Source: Rivularia sp. T60_A2020_040
GTDB lineage: Bacteria > Cyanobacteriota > Cyanobacteriia > Cyanobacteriales > Nostocaceae
Reading direction: 5' to 3'
Assembly (NCBI GenBank): GCA_015272215.1
Contig: JACYMD010000093.1
Span: 62,001-126,000 of the forward strand
Length of the DNA: 64,000 nt
Below the pieces are notes generated by a model, which searched no databases, was not told the origin of the DNA, and was given only the letters and a program-made list of their open reading frames with translations. The translations under genes and the position numbers were made by a program. Within the stretch, counting starts at the first letter, position 1, and every line of letters begins with the position of its first letter. Below are positions 41,501 through 51,426 of the stretch, one piece after another.

Positions 41501-41816
41501 AGTCGTGCTTTACGAGAAAGAACTGAATTCTCAAGCATCAACAGCATCACCAAATAAAACATTAAAAGACAAAGCCAGCTTTATCGATATATCGGCTCCA
41601 AATCTAATCTTAATGGCATTTAAACAAACCGAAGACAACCCCCAACAATGGATTCTCCGTTGTTACGAATGTCACGGCGAAAAAGCAGAATTTAAACTCA
41701 CCAGCGATATCGGCTTAACTGTAACAGAATCTGTAGATTTATTAGAACGTCCTCTACCGACTTCAGAATTTGCAATTGAGCCGTGGAAAATCGCTAGTTT
41801 TAAGGTTAGAGCTTAA
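38571..41816 (+). CDS. GH38 alpha-mannosidase
   Basis: KIYLVGHAHLDMAWLWRVSETW, WLPDSFGF, WLPGVGDHGGGPTRDMLE; ATG 38571 preferred. Confidence 0.94.
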   Translation: MTNSIPESNTNLSSQTHSQTILQVVDKLRAFSNVDVRSNWRCFSGDILVSEVFEGDFSAWDTTQLNAKGHIAWQKGKNVLWLAQKIIVPQNLQGYPVAGLCLRLALVWWADSAQVYINGSLVAQGDLFDFSQRVLLSEKVIPAEEFTVALRLVSPGHDNGALVSSGCVYEAVGNNLDPGFVAAELAIALRYCEAFAPDNLNVIAGLVQEVVGEINRRGAEYAEEEGKERVNECLANLRDNLQSKIPNLKSKIYLVGHAHLDMAWLWRVSETWQAAKNTFTSVLKLQEDFPELIFCHSTPALYAWVEDNCPDLFREIKKAVDKNLWEVVGAFWVEPELNIISGESIVRQLLYGQLYVKEKFGKFSTVAWLPDSFGFCWTLPQFMVCAGVEYFVTQKLIWNDTTKFPHGAFWWRSPDGSEIFCLMSAPIGEGIDPVKMVECSVAWEKQTGLQNYLWLPGVGDHGGGPTRDMLEIARRWQDSPLCPEFEFTTVERYLRGIQEEVDGETRRQKDAVAIQNPKSKIQNWNDELYLEFHRGCYTTHGDQKLYNRRGENLLYEAELFASLASICCGVAYPKAEIEAAWKKLLFNQFHDILPGSSIPEVYEDALPEWQAMQNTASSILQQSLATLITQIDLSRMPSPDSFPIVVFNSLNWQRSEVVAVSLPGELTQQWQIYDSSGNQIISQFDADAKLLFLASDIPAVGYRLFWLSSTQEAAPQNQSKTIALEFILENEYLRVTVDEQTGELSSVFDKLNHREILCARGNQLQAFTDKGQYWDAWNIDPNYAEHMLPSLELKSIEWLEQGLLQNRLRVVRQLGESEFIQDYILQAGSPILKIATKVNWLERHVLVKAAFPLNLEASFATYEIPCGAIERTTKPQTPAEKAKWEVPALRWADLTEKNTEEQNNSAGYGVSLLNDCKYGYDAQPNQLRLSLLRSPEWPNPQADKGHHEFSYGLYPHAGSWQKAQTVKRGYEFNQPLKVVLYEKELNSQASTASPNKTLKDKASFIDISAPNLILMAFKQTEDNPQQWILRCYECHGEKAEFKLTSDIGLTVTESVDLLERPLPTSEFAIEPWKIASFKVRA

Positions 41817-41820
41817 TCAA

Positions 41821-41954
41821 CTATAGCCCTTTTCGGTTGAGTGCAATACACCAAAACCTCACCCCCTTCCCCTCTCCTAATATACGGAGAGGGGTGCCTG
41901 GAGGGCGGGGTGAGGTAAAATTTGTATTACACCATGAATCGGAAAACCGCTATA
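41821..41954. mobile_element. MITE-like inverted repeat (family D) between convergent genes
   Basis: ctatagcccttttcggttgagtgcaatacacc...aaacctcacccc / ggggtgaggt...gtattacaccatgaatcggaaaaccgctata imperfect inverted repeat. Confidence 0.5.
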
Positions 41955-41988
41955 TCAACTGTCCCAGGTCAACTGTCAACTTTAAAAC

Positions 41989-42120
41989 TTAATCCTCATG
42001 GTCTTCAAAAGGGTCTCCAAGTTCTTTACTAGGAGGACCGAAGGAAGTGTAGACGGACATTACTGTAACTGTAATCAAGACGGCAGCTACAGAAATACTA
42101 AGAACTATTGCGGGTTCCAT
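41989..42120 (-). CDS. psbN: PsbN (43 aa; absent from ORF track)
   Basis: Manual translation MEPAIVLSISVAAVLITVTVMSVYTSFGPPSKELGDPFEDHED, divergent from psbH. Confidence 0.95.
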   Translation of the reverse strand: MEPAIVLSISVAAVLITVTVMSVYTSFGPPSKELGDPFEDHED

Positions 42121-42204
42121 AATGGGTATATATTATGAGTACTATTCTTATACAATATTACAGAAGATTAAAAAATGTTTTGCTAATTAACCTGGAATTT
42201 GATT

Positions 42205-42408
42205 ATGGCACAAAGAACACGTTTGGGAGATATTCTCAGACCCCTAAATGCTGAGTACGGGAAAGTGGCTCCTGGCTGGGGTACTACCCCATTGATGGCT
42301 GTTTTCATGCTGTTATTTTTTGTTTTTCTGTTGATTATTCTGCAACTTTATAACAAATCAATCATGATTGAGGGTGTGAATGTGGATTGGCGAAGCTTGG
42401 GTAATTAA
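42205..42408 (+). CDS. psbH: Photosystem II protein PsbH
   Basis: [67 protein letters not shown]. Confidence 0.98.
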   Translation: MAQRTRLGDILRPLNAEYGKVAPGWGTTPLMAVFMLLFFVFLLIILQLYNKSIMIEGVNVDWRSLGN

Positions 42409-42461
42409 GCCAAGTAGTTTCCTATCTGGTTCTAATACACATATTTTCAGATAAAAGTTTA

Positions 42462-42490
42462 ACCCGGCTGATTTGGCCGGTTTTTTTTGG
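42462..42490 (+). terminator. psbH terminator candidate
   Basis: aacccggctgatttggccggtttttttt. Confidence 0.65.
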
Positions 42491-42586
42491 GTTCGTAGTA
42501 ATACGATATTCTTTATTTTGAGCGATAAATCGCTAAACTACAGGTATGTATTGAGAGACGGTTTTGAATTTATCGGAGAAAACAAG

Positions 42587-42859
42587 ATGAATATATTCGG
42601 TATTGGTTTACCAGAAATGGCTGTAATTATGGTTGTAGCACTATTGGTTTTTGGTCCAAAAAAGTTACCAGAAATTGGACGTAGTATGGGAAAAGCAATT
42701 CGCGGTTTTCAAGATGCTTCTCAAGAGTTTCAAGATGAATTTAAAAAAGAAGCATCGCAATTAGAGGAAGCTGTTAAGACTACCGCCGAACTTGAACATA
42801 AGCAAATAAGTTCAGTAGAAAAGTTAGAGGAAGTTGAAAAGTCAAAGGTTACAGGTTAA
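42587..42859 (+). CDS. tatA: Twin-arginine translocase TatA/E family protein
   Basis: MNIFGIGLPEMAVIMVVALLVFGPKKLPEIGRSMGKAIRGFQDAS. Confidence 0.95.
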   Translation: MNIFGIGLPEMAVIMVVALLVFGPKKLPEIGRSMGKAIRGFQDASQEFQDEFKKEASQLEEAVKTTAELEHKQISSVEKLEEVEKSKVTG

Positions 42860-43020
42860 AGGTTAAAGGTTAAAGGTTAGAGGGTGAAGGGTGAAGATAA
42901 TTTTTTAAATATCAATCATTGTTTCAAAACAATATACACGATAGAAAATTAATTTTCATCCTGCTTTTTATCTTTCTTAATAATTTATAGTTATTGATAA
43001 ATTGATAATTTATTCTTTCT

Positions 43021-43668
43021 ATGCAAACTGCTGATAAAAAAACTTTATTAATTCCTCAACTAATTGTTGGTTTAGGGAATCCAGAACCTAAGTACGATAA
43101 AACACGTCACAATATCGGGTTTGCTGCAATTGATGCTTTATCCCGTTCTTGGAAAGTATCTCTGAGCGAAAATCGCAAGTTTAAAGGTGAATATGCTGAA
43201 ACTACTGCACCCGGAGGCAAAAAAGTTCATTTACTCAAGCCTTTAACTTACATGAATCTTTCGGGACAAGCAATTGGGGCGGTGGCTTCTTGGTACAAAT
43301 TAAAGCCAGAATCAGTGTTGATTATTTATGATGATATGGATTTACCTGTGGGAAGAGTTCGCTTGCGTTTGTCTGGCTCTGCTGGGGGACATAACGGTAT
43401 GAAAAGCACTATTTCTCATTTGAGTTCTAAGGATTTCCCTCGTTTACGTATTGGTATTGGTAGACCAAAAAAACTAGAAGATAGCGAGAATGGTAGTAAT
43501 ATTTCTCATGTTTTAGGTAAGTTTTCTCCTGAAGAAAATGAGTTGATTTCTTCTGTCTTAGATTATGTCGTTGAATGTGTGGAATTATGTCTTAAAAAAG
43601 GTGTCGAAAAAGCAATGAATGATTGTAATAAAAGGAATTTGAATGTTCTTAATCCTAAAAAAGAATAA
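43021..43668 (+). CDS. pth: Peptidyl-tRNA hydrolase
   Basis: PQLIVGLGNPEPKYDKTRHNIGFAAIDAL...YDDMDLPVGRVRLRLSGSAGGHNGMKS. Confidence 0.97.
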   Translation: MQTADKKTLLIPQLIVGLGNPEPKYDKTRHNIGFAAIDALSRSWKVSLSENRKFKGEYAETTAPGGKKVHLLKPLTYMNLSGQAIGAVASWYKLKPESVLIIYDDMDLPVGRVRLRLSGSAGGHNGMKSTISHLSSKDFPRLRIGIGRPKKLEDSENGSNISHVLGKFSPEENELISSVLDYVVECVELCLKKGVEKAMNDCNKRNLNVLNPKKE

Positions 43669-43814
43669 GAAGTCGCGTTTTTACGATAAATATTCATTAC
43701 ACAACTGAATCGTGATCAAAAACCCGACTTCTATAATTGTGGGGGGATAAGAAGTCGGGTTTTTACGATAAATATTCATTACACAACTGAATCGTGATCA
43801 AAAACCCGACTTCT
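43667..43814. repeat. Tandemly duplicated 66-bp hairpin element (AAGAAGTCGGGTTTTT family)
   Basis: Copies 43667-43732 and 43749-43814, differing by one visible base in the left arm (gtcgcg vs gtcggg). Confidence 0.9.
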
Positions 43815-44290
43815 TTAACCGATCGAATCTATCCCAAATCTATCTATCTAACAAACAACCATCGCCGATTCAACGATGGTTACTAATAAAATTAATTCGT
43901 TGATAGGTAATGAATCGTGAAAACGTCGCTCACTCAACTTGATTTTGAAAGTTTTAAGATACTTAAAAAAACTCCTTTTTTTCCATTTCTCGCGTAAGTG
44001 TTTAGATATATGATGATGATATTCATAAATTTTATAGACAAATATAAAATTGTTTAAAAAACTTATTTATTCGGAGAAATCCAAGATGGAAAAACTATAA
44101 CCACGCTACTTGCTACAACAGAGGGAACCTCCGCAACGCAGTGGCTCCCCTTCATCCCCTCCGAAAAGCCATTAGGGACTATCTTTAAGTGTAAGATTCG
44201 TAAAAATCATTACTTTGAGATTACAACTGTCCCGTTGATGAACGGTTATAGATTACTCACGTTTTAACTAGTAAAAGCACTTACTTCTAC

Positions 44291-44470
44291 CTATCTAAAA
44301 CGTTGTTTGCGTCTTGCTGCTACTGCTTTACGCTTACGCTTTTCCTGGGGATTTTCAAAGTGCCGACGGTATTTAACATCAGCCAAAATCCCAGCCTTGG
44401 AAACTTGACGCTTAAACCTGCGTAAAGCTGAATCTATTCCTTCATTTTCACCTAAAACCACTTGGGTCAT
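44291..44470 (-). CDS. rpsU: 30S ribosomal protein S21 (59 aa; absent from ORF track)
   Basis: Manual translation [59 protein letters not shown]. Confidence 0.96.
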   Translation of the reverse strand: MTQVVLGENEGIDSALRRFKRQVSKAGILADVKYRRHFENPQEKRKRKAVAARRKQRFR

Positions 44471-44642
44471 CCTAATCCCTCGTTATCTTCCTACTATATT
44501 TTTACTTTATTGTAATGTGCTGGTTGCTCGGAGTGAAGATACTCCGGTACCTACTTCAAATCAAGCGAAACTGGAACAATCAAACAGTAATCTACTGCTG
44601 AATTTCCAGATTTACTATTTTACCTTCCAATCCTATTATCAT

Positions 44643-45515
44643 CTATGTATCTGGCATCTGAGAATCCAAATTTTTTAATGTAAGGGCGAGTTGATAAAGT
44701 TGACGACGGGGTAAAGAAGTCGATGCAGCTAACTGTCTACTGGCTTGTGAAGGTGATATTCCTTGATTCATGATTGTTTCTAACTTTTCTATGAGTTCTG
44801 CTTGGCTAAACTGCTGCTGAGTGGGTGTATTCCCCGCCATCACCAGGGTATATTCACCGATAGGAACCTTATGCTCATAGTAGTTACAAGCACCTGTAAG
44901 AGTTCCGCGCCAAAACTCTTCATATATTTTAGTCAATTCTCGCGCTAAAACAATTTGTCGATGGCCACCTAATATTTCTCTCATATCTTCTAAAGTTGAG
45001 CGCAAACGATGGGGGGATTCGTAAAAAATCAAAGTGCGCTCTTCTGACTTCAATAATTCTAAGTGCGATCGCCGTTGTTTTGATTTAGCACTTAAAAATC
45101 CTTCAAATATAAATTTATCTGTGGGAAGCCCTGAAGCACTTAAAGCGGTAATTGCTGCAACCGCACCAGGAATAGGAACTACAGTAATTCCAGCTTCGGC
45201 ACAAGCTTTCACCAATTCATAACCGGGATCGGAAATTCCCGGTACACCAGCATCCGTTACCAGCGCGATCGCAATTCCATTTTGCAATTTGTTTAAAAAT
45301 TCTGGAATCCGACTGTTGCTGTTATGTTCGTGATAACTCAATTGTGGTGTATTAATTTGAAAATGCTTTAAAAGTTTTCCTGTATGACGTGTATCTTCAG
45401 CAGCTATAAAATCTACCGACTGCAATATTCGCACGCTTCGGAAAGTCATATCTTCTAAGTTACCAATCGGCGTACCAACAATATACAGTACACCTACTTT
45501 TGATTCGGTTTGCAT
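44643..45515 (-). CDS. rsmI: 16S rRNA (cytidine1402-2'-O)-methyltransferase
   Basis: GVLYIVGTPIGNLEDMTFRSVRILQSVDFIAAEDTRHTGKLLKHF; FYESPHRL. Confidence 0.96.
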   Translation of the reverse strand: MQTESKVGVLYIVGTPIGNLEDMTFRSVRILQSVDFIAAEDTRHTGKLLKHFQINTPQLSYHEHNSNSRIPEFLNKLQNGIAIALVTDAGVPGISDPGYELVKACAEAGITVVPIPGAVAAITALSASGLPTDKFIFEGFLSAKSKQRRSHLELLKSEERTLIFYESPHRLRSTLEDMREILGGHRQIVLARELTKIYEEFWRGTLTGACNYYEHKVPIGEYTLVMAGNTPTQQQFSQAELIEKLETIMNQGISPSQASRQLAASTSLPRRQLYQLALTLKNLDSQMPDT

Positions 45516-45691
45516 TGATCAATTAGGAGAAGGAGCAAAAGAGAGAAGCAATTTTGATTTATTAATATTCTAAATTTTCTAAATGTTCTAAAAATACAAA
45601 CTGCTGATAAACTAAGGTCTGGACATATATTTCATGGTACTCGTTGTTGGATAGAAGAAGTTAAAAAAATTCCCAATTACTAATTAAAAAT

Positions 45692-46549
45692 ATGAAAGAT
45701 TTACAATCCATTCTAGAATTAATTCGCCCCATTGCTTGGGGTGCATCCGATATATTACGCTCTTATTATCGTGGCAATAAACAAGATGATTTAAATATAC
45801 AATATAAAGATGACAAAGGTAAAGACCCAGTGACAGCAGCAGATTTAGCTGTGAGTAATTATATTTTGCAGCAGTTGCATTCGCAATTGGGAAATGAATA
45901 TTTTGGCTATATTAGCGAAGAAACTTATCAAAATATTGATGGTAAGAATCATTCTGAATGGGTATGGATTATTGATCCTTTAGATGGTACAAAGGATTTT
46001 ATTAGTAAAACTGGTGAGTACGCGATTCATATTGCTTTAGTTAGAAACCAGCGTCCGGAATTAGCATTAGTCGCAATACCTGAAGCCGAAAAGTTATATT
46101 ATGCAATTAAAGGCAGCGGTACATTTGTCGAAACTCGTAATGGAGAAAGAAAATCTTTGTGCGTTTCTGAATGTGAAAATCCTCAAGATTTAACTTTAGT
46201 TGTAAGTCGTAGCCACCGGAATGAAAAATTAAATTATCTCTTAGAAAATTTACCCTGTAAAAATCAAAAATCAGTTGGTAGTGTTGGTGGTAAAATTGTG
46301 GCAATTATTGAACAAAAAGCAGATGTTTATATTTCTCTTTCCGGTAAATCTGCACCAAAGGATTGGGATATTGCGGCACCAGAATTAATTTTAACTGAAG
46401 CCGGTGGAAAATACACTCATTTTGATGGAACACCATTACAATACAACACCGGAGATATTAATCAATGGGGTGGTTTATTAGCAAGTAATGGTAAATGTCA
46501 TGAAATGCTTTGTCAAGAAGCACAAAGAATTTTAGAGGAATTTAATTAA
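45692..46549 (+). CDS. Inositol-phosphatase family / 3'(2'),5'-bisphosphate nucleotidase (CysQ-like)
   Basis: DPVTAADLAVSNYIL, WIIDPLDGTKDFISKTGEYAIHIAL, WDIAAPELILTEAGG. Confidence 0.9.
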   Translation: MKDLQSILELIRPIAWGASDILRSYYRGNKQDDLNIQYKDDKGKDPVTAADLAVSNYILQQLHSQLGNEYFGYISEETYQNIDGKNHSEWVWIIDPLDGTKDFISKTGEYAIHIALVRNQRPELALVAIPEAEKLYYAIKGSGTFVETRNGERKSLCVSECENPQDLTLVVSRSHRNEKLNYLLENLPCKNQKSVGSVGGKIVAIIEQKADVYISLSGKSAPKDWDIAAPELILTEAGGKYTHFDGTPLQYNTGDINQWGGLLASNGKCHEMLCQEAQRILEEFN

Positions 46550-46654
46550 TTGGTAATTGGTAATTGGTAATTGGTAATGGGTAATGGGTAATTGGTAATG
46601 GGTAACTGTCAACTGTCAACTGTCAACTGTCCACTGTCAACTGTCAACTGTCAG
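46550..46654. repeat. Heptanucleotide tandem arrays (GGTAATT/GGTAATG then CTGTCAA)
   Basis: ttggtaattggtaattggtaattggtaatgggtaatggg...actgtcaactgtcaactgtcaactgtcc. Confidence 0.92.
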
Positions 46655-46718
46655 GAGAAATTATTGGAACTAGGGGAGCGGGAGAATAAATAATTTGAGA
46701 CGTTAAACAAAAATACGA

Positions 46719-47495
46719 TTACCACGTAAAATAATCGTCTTTAACGTCTGTAACAAACATATATCCGGGAGCATGAGTAATCGCAATTTCTGGCTTTGCT
46801 TGAAGAATCGCAATTTGAGTTGTGACTCCACAAGCCCAAAATACAGGAATTTCTCCTTCAGCAATTGTTACGGCTTCACCAAAGTCGGGAGCATCGAGAT
46901 TTGTAATTCCAATTTCTTCGGGAGAACCAAAGTGTATCGGTGTACCATGTGCTTTAGAAAAACGGCTGGTAATTTGTACCGCACGAATCACGTTTGATGG
47001 AGATAAAGGACGCATTGACACAACCATTGGAGCAGAAAAGTCTCCTGCTGTTTTACAAGCAATATTCGTTTTGTACATCGGCACATTTTTACCTTCTTGG
47101 AGGTGTCTCACAGGAATACCCGCATCCATCAACGCTGCTTCAAAGGAAAAGGAACAACCAACCAAAAAACCCACAAAATCATCTTGCCAAATATGAGAAA
47201 TATCGGCTACTTCCTGTTGCAATTCTCCATGACGAAATATATGGTATCGTGGTAAGTCAGTTCTCAAATCGGCACCACTGGCAACTATTTCCGGTTCGGG
47301 ATTTCCAACTTCGGTAACATCCAGCAAAGGACAAGGTTTCGGGTTGCGGGTACAAAAAACAAGAAAGTCAAATGCCATTTTTTTTGGCAAAATCACTAAA
47401 TTTGCTTGTAGAAATCCAGATGCAATTCCAGGAGTTGGAAATTGAAATGTTCCCTGACGACATTGATAGCGAACTTCTGCGGGAGATAAGTCCAT
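46719..47495 (-). CDS. DUF1445 putative hydro-lyase (YcsI-like)
   Basis: DLSPAEVRYQCRQGTFQFPTPGIASGFLQANLVILPKKMAFDFLVFCTRNPKPCPLLDVTEVGNPEP. Confidence 0.88.
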   Translation of the reverse strand: MDLSPAEVRYQCRQGTFQFPTPGIASGFLQANLVILPKKMAFDFLVFCTRNPKPCPLLDVTEVGNPEPEIVASGADLRTDLPRYHIFRHGELQQEVADISHIWQDDFVGFLVGCSFSFEAALMDAGIPVRHLQEGKNVPMYKTNIACKTAGDFSAPMVVSMRPLSPSNVIRAVQITSRFSKAHGTPIHFGSPEEIGITNLDAPDFGEAVTIAEGEIPVFWACGVTTQIAILQAKPEIAITHAPGYMFVTDVKDDYFTW

Positions 47496-48258
47496 AATTC
47501 ATCAATTTTTGTAGATTTAATTGTCGCGGGTAAATTAAGTTTTAAAATACCAAGTTACCCTACAACCAATCTATTGCTTATTTCGGTATCGATTGTCTGT
47601 GTCTCTTGAATCAATATAGATTTATTTCAAGCTGTTGTTAAGCCCAATGATTTACCTATTCTCTATTCAACCCTTTTTAAAACTGCTAGTTTATCAGTAA
47701 AAGTACGGCTTCAACCCAAGTTCATCCAAAAATATCTTCAAAAAACTTTATCATAATTTGATAGTTTGAACTAATTATTGCTGCCAGTTTGGCATTATTA
47801 GTTGAGGATTTGTTCTTAGAGTATACATAATACCCTTTTTATTCATATTCTAGTTCATTTTCAAATACAGGAATAGACTCCCCTACTAAAATAAGCAAAA
47901 CTCCCTATGAAATATAACTGTTTTTACAATTGTTTTTCTAGCTTCTAAACTAAACATCAAAATATGATTTGCTATTGAATTTGCTATGAAATATTAAAGA
48001 AGTGTCTTTTAAATAAATAATTAGGTAAGCTTGTATTTTAAGAACATCTCAAATTTGACGATAAATCGAAAGTAGTTTTAACTCTTCTCCTCTTTAGCTC
48101 TGACTTCTTAACTAAGTACACAGGAATAATTATCGTTGTGTAACAGAATCTAGGCTAGACTCACAGCTTTATCCCTACTCCCTATTCATAACGACAATTT
48201 TTAACACCGATCTACTTTATAAAATAAAGGTAAACTTAATTTTAATTACTGAGAACTG

Positions 48259-48750
48259 ATGCTTAAAATCCAAAATTCTAAAATATTGGCGAGTTCATTG
48301 GACTATAGAGGAGTTTATCCTTGTCCAGTTTGTCGAGTCGGAAAAGTTCAAAATATGCCTTTAATGGAGGCAATGTCTTGTGATTTTTGCCATCAAATTT
48401 TTACCGTCAATTTAGAAGAACAACAGTTGAAAATGCCTTCGCGGGAACCTCCCTTAATTTGGCGATGGAATGGCTTTTATTGGACAGAAGCCCATTTAGA
48501 AGGAGTTCAATTTGGCTGGGGTTATATATTAGCAACAGTTGCTTTCGTATTACTTCCCACCAGCTTAATTGGATTAGTTGCCTATAATTTTCCTCCAGAT
48601 CGAAATACTCCTTTATCCTGGGTTCCTTATATTTGGACATTACTCACATTTTTTGCTCATTTAATAATTATCATTTGGTTATTTATCGAAGTTTATCAAA
48701 TTCCGATTAAAGCATATTTTCGAGCTTTACACCAGCGTTTGATTAGTTGA
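48259..48750 (+). CDS. Conserved hypothetical membrane protein with N-terminal zinc ribbon
   Basis: YPCPVCRVGKVQ...MSCDFCHQIF and two TM segments. Confidence 0.65.
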   Translation: MLKIQNSKILASSLDYRGVYPCPVCRVGKVQNMPLMEAMSCDFCHQIFTVNLEEQQLKMPSREPPLIWRWNGFYWTEAHLEGVQFGWGYILATVAFVLLPTSLIGLVAYNFPPDRNTPLSWVPYIWTLLTFFAHLIIIIWLFIEVYQIPIKAYFRALHQRLIS

Positions 48751-48778
48751 TAAATGAGGTCGAAAGATATTTTTTGAG

Positions 48779-48819
48779 CAACTCGGTATGTTTGAGATAC
48801 TGAGTTTTTTTTATTTTTA
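48779..48819 (+). terminator. Rho-independent terminator candidate
   Basis: aactcggtatgtttgagatactgagttttttttattttt. Confidence 0.65.
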
Positions 48820-48827
48820 TTTAATGA

Positions 48828-49015
48828 TTATAATTCAATACGGTTCAGTTAAGGTTGTCCGTCAATCAATTTATTGAGAACCAAGACTTGGGGGATTCTC
48901 CCCCAAACCCCCGATTGGGGGACGGTTGCGTCCCCCAAACCCCCTCCAAAAAAGTCGATCTGTTTTGTTTGCGATAATTAATTTATATCCTTAACTGAAC
49001 TGTATTGAGTTATAA
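48828..49015. mobile_element. MITE-like element, family C (188 bp)
   Basis: 27-bp terminal inverted repeats TTATAATTCAATACGGTTCAGTTAAGG / TTATAACTCAATACAGTTCAGTTAAGG, 2 mismatches. Confidence 0.8.
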
Positions 49016-49121
49016 CCCTAAGCAAACGAAAGTCCTTGTGTATTCAAAAAATTAATTTCTAGGTAAATTTAAACAGTTGCGCTAATATTCTAATAATGTA
49101 AATCAATTGAATAGCGAGTTA

Positions 49122-49481
49122 ATGGAGCCAGATTCACTACTCACAGAAGTAATCTTAACCTCACCACGTCAGTCTCTCGGCAATATCAAACTTGATTGGA
49201 CACCACAACCTGGTAATTATCTTGACTTTAACGGTAAAACCTACGCAGTATTGGAACGTCGTCACCGTTACGAGTTAAAGCAAGGACGTTACTGCTTACA
49301 CAAGATTGCGATTTATGTACAATCAGCAACAAGACCATCTGAAAAAACATTAGTAAACGGACGTTGGGTAATTGGTAACGCTAATTGTAGTTATAACGCT
49401 CTTTCAGAAATTATCCGCTGTGCAGTCAATCCTGTGGGACCTTGTAAAGACTGTAAATATTACCAAAAATCAAATATGTAA
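49122..49481 (+). CDS. DUF6464-like conserved cyanobacterial protein
   Basis: MEPDSLLTEVILTSPRQSLGNIKLDWTPQPGNYLDFNGKTYAVLERRHRYELKQGRYCLHKIAIYVQ...CKDCKYY. Confidence 0.75.
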   Translation: MEPDSLLTEVILTSPRQSLGNIKLDWTPQPGNYLDFNGKTYAVLERRHRYELKQGRYCLHKIAIYVQSATRPSEKTLVNGRWVIGNANCSYNALSEIIRCAVNPVGPCKDCKYYQKSNM

Positions 49482-49518
49482 AGTCAATTGTCCACTGTCC
49501 ACTGTCCACTGTCAACTG

Positions 49519-50520
49519 TCAACTGTCAACTAACATTTCCCCCAGAGTTAAACGACTACCATTGACAAAATCCCATCCCGATTGAGGACGTTTACCAGCT
49601 AACTGTACCTCTTGTAATAACAATAAACCCTCTCCGGTCTGTACAATTGCTCCTATACCTTTGACAATGCTGACAATTTCCCCAGGATTAGCAGAAAGAC
49701 TTGACAAATCTGGTAATTTATTTTTTAAGTTTTGAAATATATCTGGTAATTGATTCCAATAATCTGCACCAAGTGGAACGGTAGCTGTAATTTTGAGGAT
49801 TTGATTGCGAAATGTTGTCACGCAGTTGGGGTAGAAGCCTCTAATTTTGTTGTGTAACTCTATGGCACTCTTTGACCAATCTAAACGATAATCTTCTTTT
49901 TTTATTAAAGGAGCATAAGTTGCACGAGTTTCATCTTGGGGAATAGGCTTAATTTCCTGATTTTGCAATTTTATCAGTGTTTCTAGCAGCAAGCCTGCGC
50001 CTATTGATGCTAGTTTTTCCGCCAACTCCTGAGAATTATCAAGTAATCCAATGGCTGTCTTAGCCTCTAATAGCACTGCTCCGGTATCCATGCCTGCATC
50101 CATCAACATAGTTGCTATTCCCGTTTCTGTAGCTCCATTGTGCAAGCACCATTGAATCGGTGCTGCACCGCGATACTCTGGCAAAATTGAGCCATGCACG
50201 TTGACGCAAGCAAGTTTGGGTATATCTAGAATCTCTTGGGAAAGAATTTGTCCGTAAGCAACCACAACAAATACGTCTGCTTCTATTTCCTTTAATTGAA
50301 TTAAGGTAGCAACATCTTTTTTAATTCGCTGGGGTTGCCATACAGTTAAATTATGTGTTAAGGCAACACTTTTTACAGGAGAAGGTGTGAGTTTATTCCC
50401 ACGTCCACGACATTTATCCGGTTGGGTAACAACTCCAAGCACTTCAAAATCTGAATGATTGAGCAATTTTTCTAAGGTAGGAACGGCAAATTGGGGAGTA
50501 CCGAAAAATACGACTTTCAT
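49519..50520 (-). CDS. fmt: Methionyl-tRNA formyltransferase
   Basis: [20 protein letters not shown]...[45 protein letters not shown]. Confidence 0.97.
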   Translation of the reverse strand: MKVVFFGTPQFAVPTLEKLLNHSDFEVLGVVTQPDKCRGRGNKLTPSPVKSVALTHNLTVWQPQRIKKDVATLIQLKEIEADVFVVVAYGQILSQEILDIPKLACVNVHGSILPEYRGAAPIQWCLHNGATETGIATMLMDAGMDTGAVLLEAKTAIGLLDNSQELAEKLASIGAGLLLETLIKLQNQEIKPIPQDETRATYAPLIKKEDYRLDWSKSAIELHNKIRGFYPNCVTTFRNQILKITATVPLGADYWNQLPDIFQNLKNKLPDLSSLSANPGEIVSIVKGIGAIVQTGEGLLLLQEVQLAGKRPQSGWDFVNGSRLTLGEMLVDS

Positions 50521-51058
50521 AATAAAGAATACCTAGTAACTCAACTTTTAACACTAGCATCACTTACGAACTGCTTCGTTAGGATCTATATTGCTTTATC
50601 AATAACAATAAGCCTAAAGATAGAGTGCAATTAGTGAATATATAGGGTACACTTATTTGGTATTTTTTAAAATTTAAAAATTAATTTAAAAATTAAATTA
50701 AAAATTAAATTAAAGAAAATTAAGATTTTAATTTATTGCTATTATTAAAATACATTATATATCTAGTGAAAGCCAAATATTTTAAATAGGCTTTCTTACT
50801 AAACTAAGTATTTTTATGGTTGCAATTGAAATTTAGATATGTTCAATTGCTTAAAAGTCCGAAATAGGATTTTTAATCAGGCTTTTAATTGCTTCTACTG
50901 TTCTTTCTGATTTTTTCTGATATTTCATATCATGCCCGGAATTGCGATAGCGAAGCGCTGCTGCAAGCAGATCGCCAATGTTGAAGTAGAAATTGAACAG
51001 GTATAATTTGTGAGAATTTTAATTCCCACATCGATGTGAACCATGAAGCTTGAATGAA

Positions 51059-51094
51059 GTTATGTAAGTTATGTAAGTTATGTAAGTTATGTAA
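51059..51094. repeat. Four perfect 9-bp tandem repeats GTTATGTAA
   Basis: gttatgtaagttatgtaagttatgtaagttatgtaa. Confidence 0.95.
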
Positions 51095-51426
51095 ATTTTA
51101 TGTAGTTTTAATTATTTACTAGTTGGTGTATTGACGCTGATTTATTTTTGAGCCAATATTTGGTTAAAATGACATTTTTTGGTTGTTTGTACTTATACAA
51201 CAGTCTGTTGTTGGAGTAATTTTATCCAAATCATGAATTATCTAAATTAATGTTTAGATAAATGAGTAAAAAAGAATACGCTATTTTTGCTAAACTATGC
51301 GAAATTATAGAAGAGCATCTCGCGAAATTGTTAGTTCCCTGTTATACATATAAAAGATAGCCTGCCCCATTGCCGTGAGGCATTGCTCTTCCTATAGCAA
51401 CCGCCCTCTAGAGAATCAACCAACAA

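Noticed and set aside
43836-44285. Intergenic region downstream of pth considered as an RNA gene
   Set aside because: Contains only common dispersed repeats (agagggaacctccgcaacgcagtggctcccc) and AT-rich sequence; no structure I could defend
46822-47196. 124-aa and overlapping 107-aa ORFs antisense to the DUF1445 gene
   Set aside because: Shadow ORFs over a recognised family
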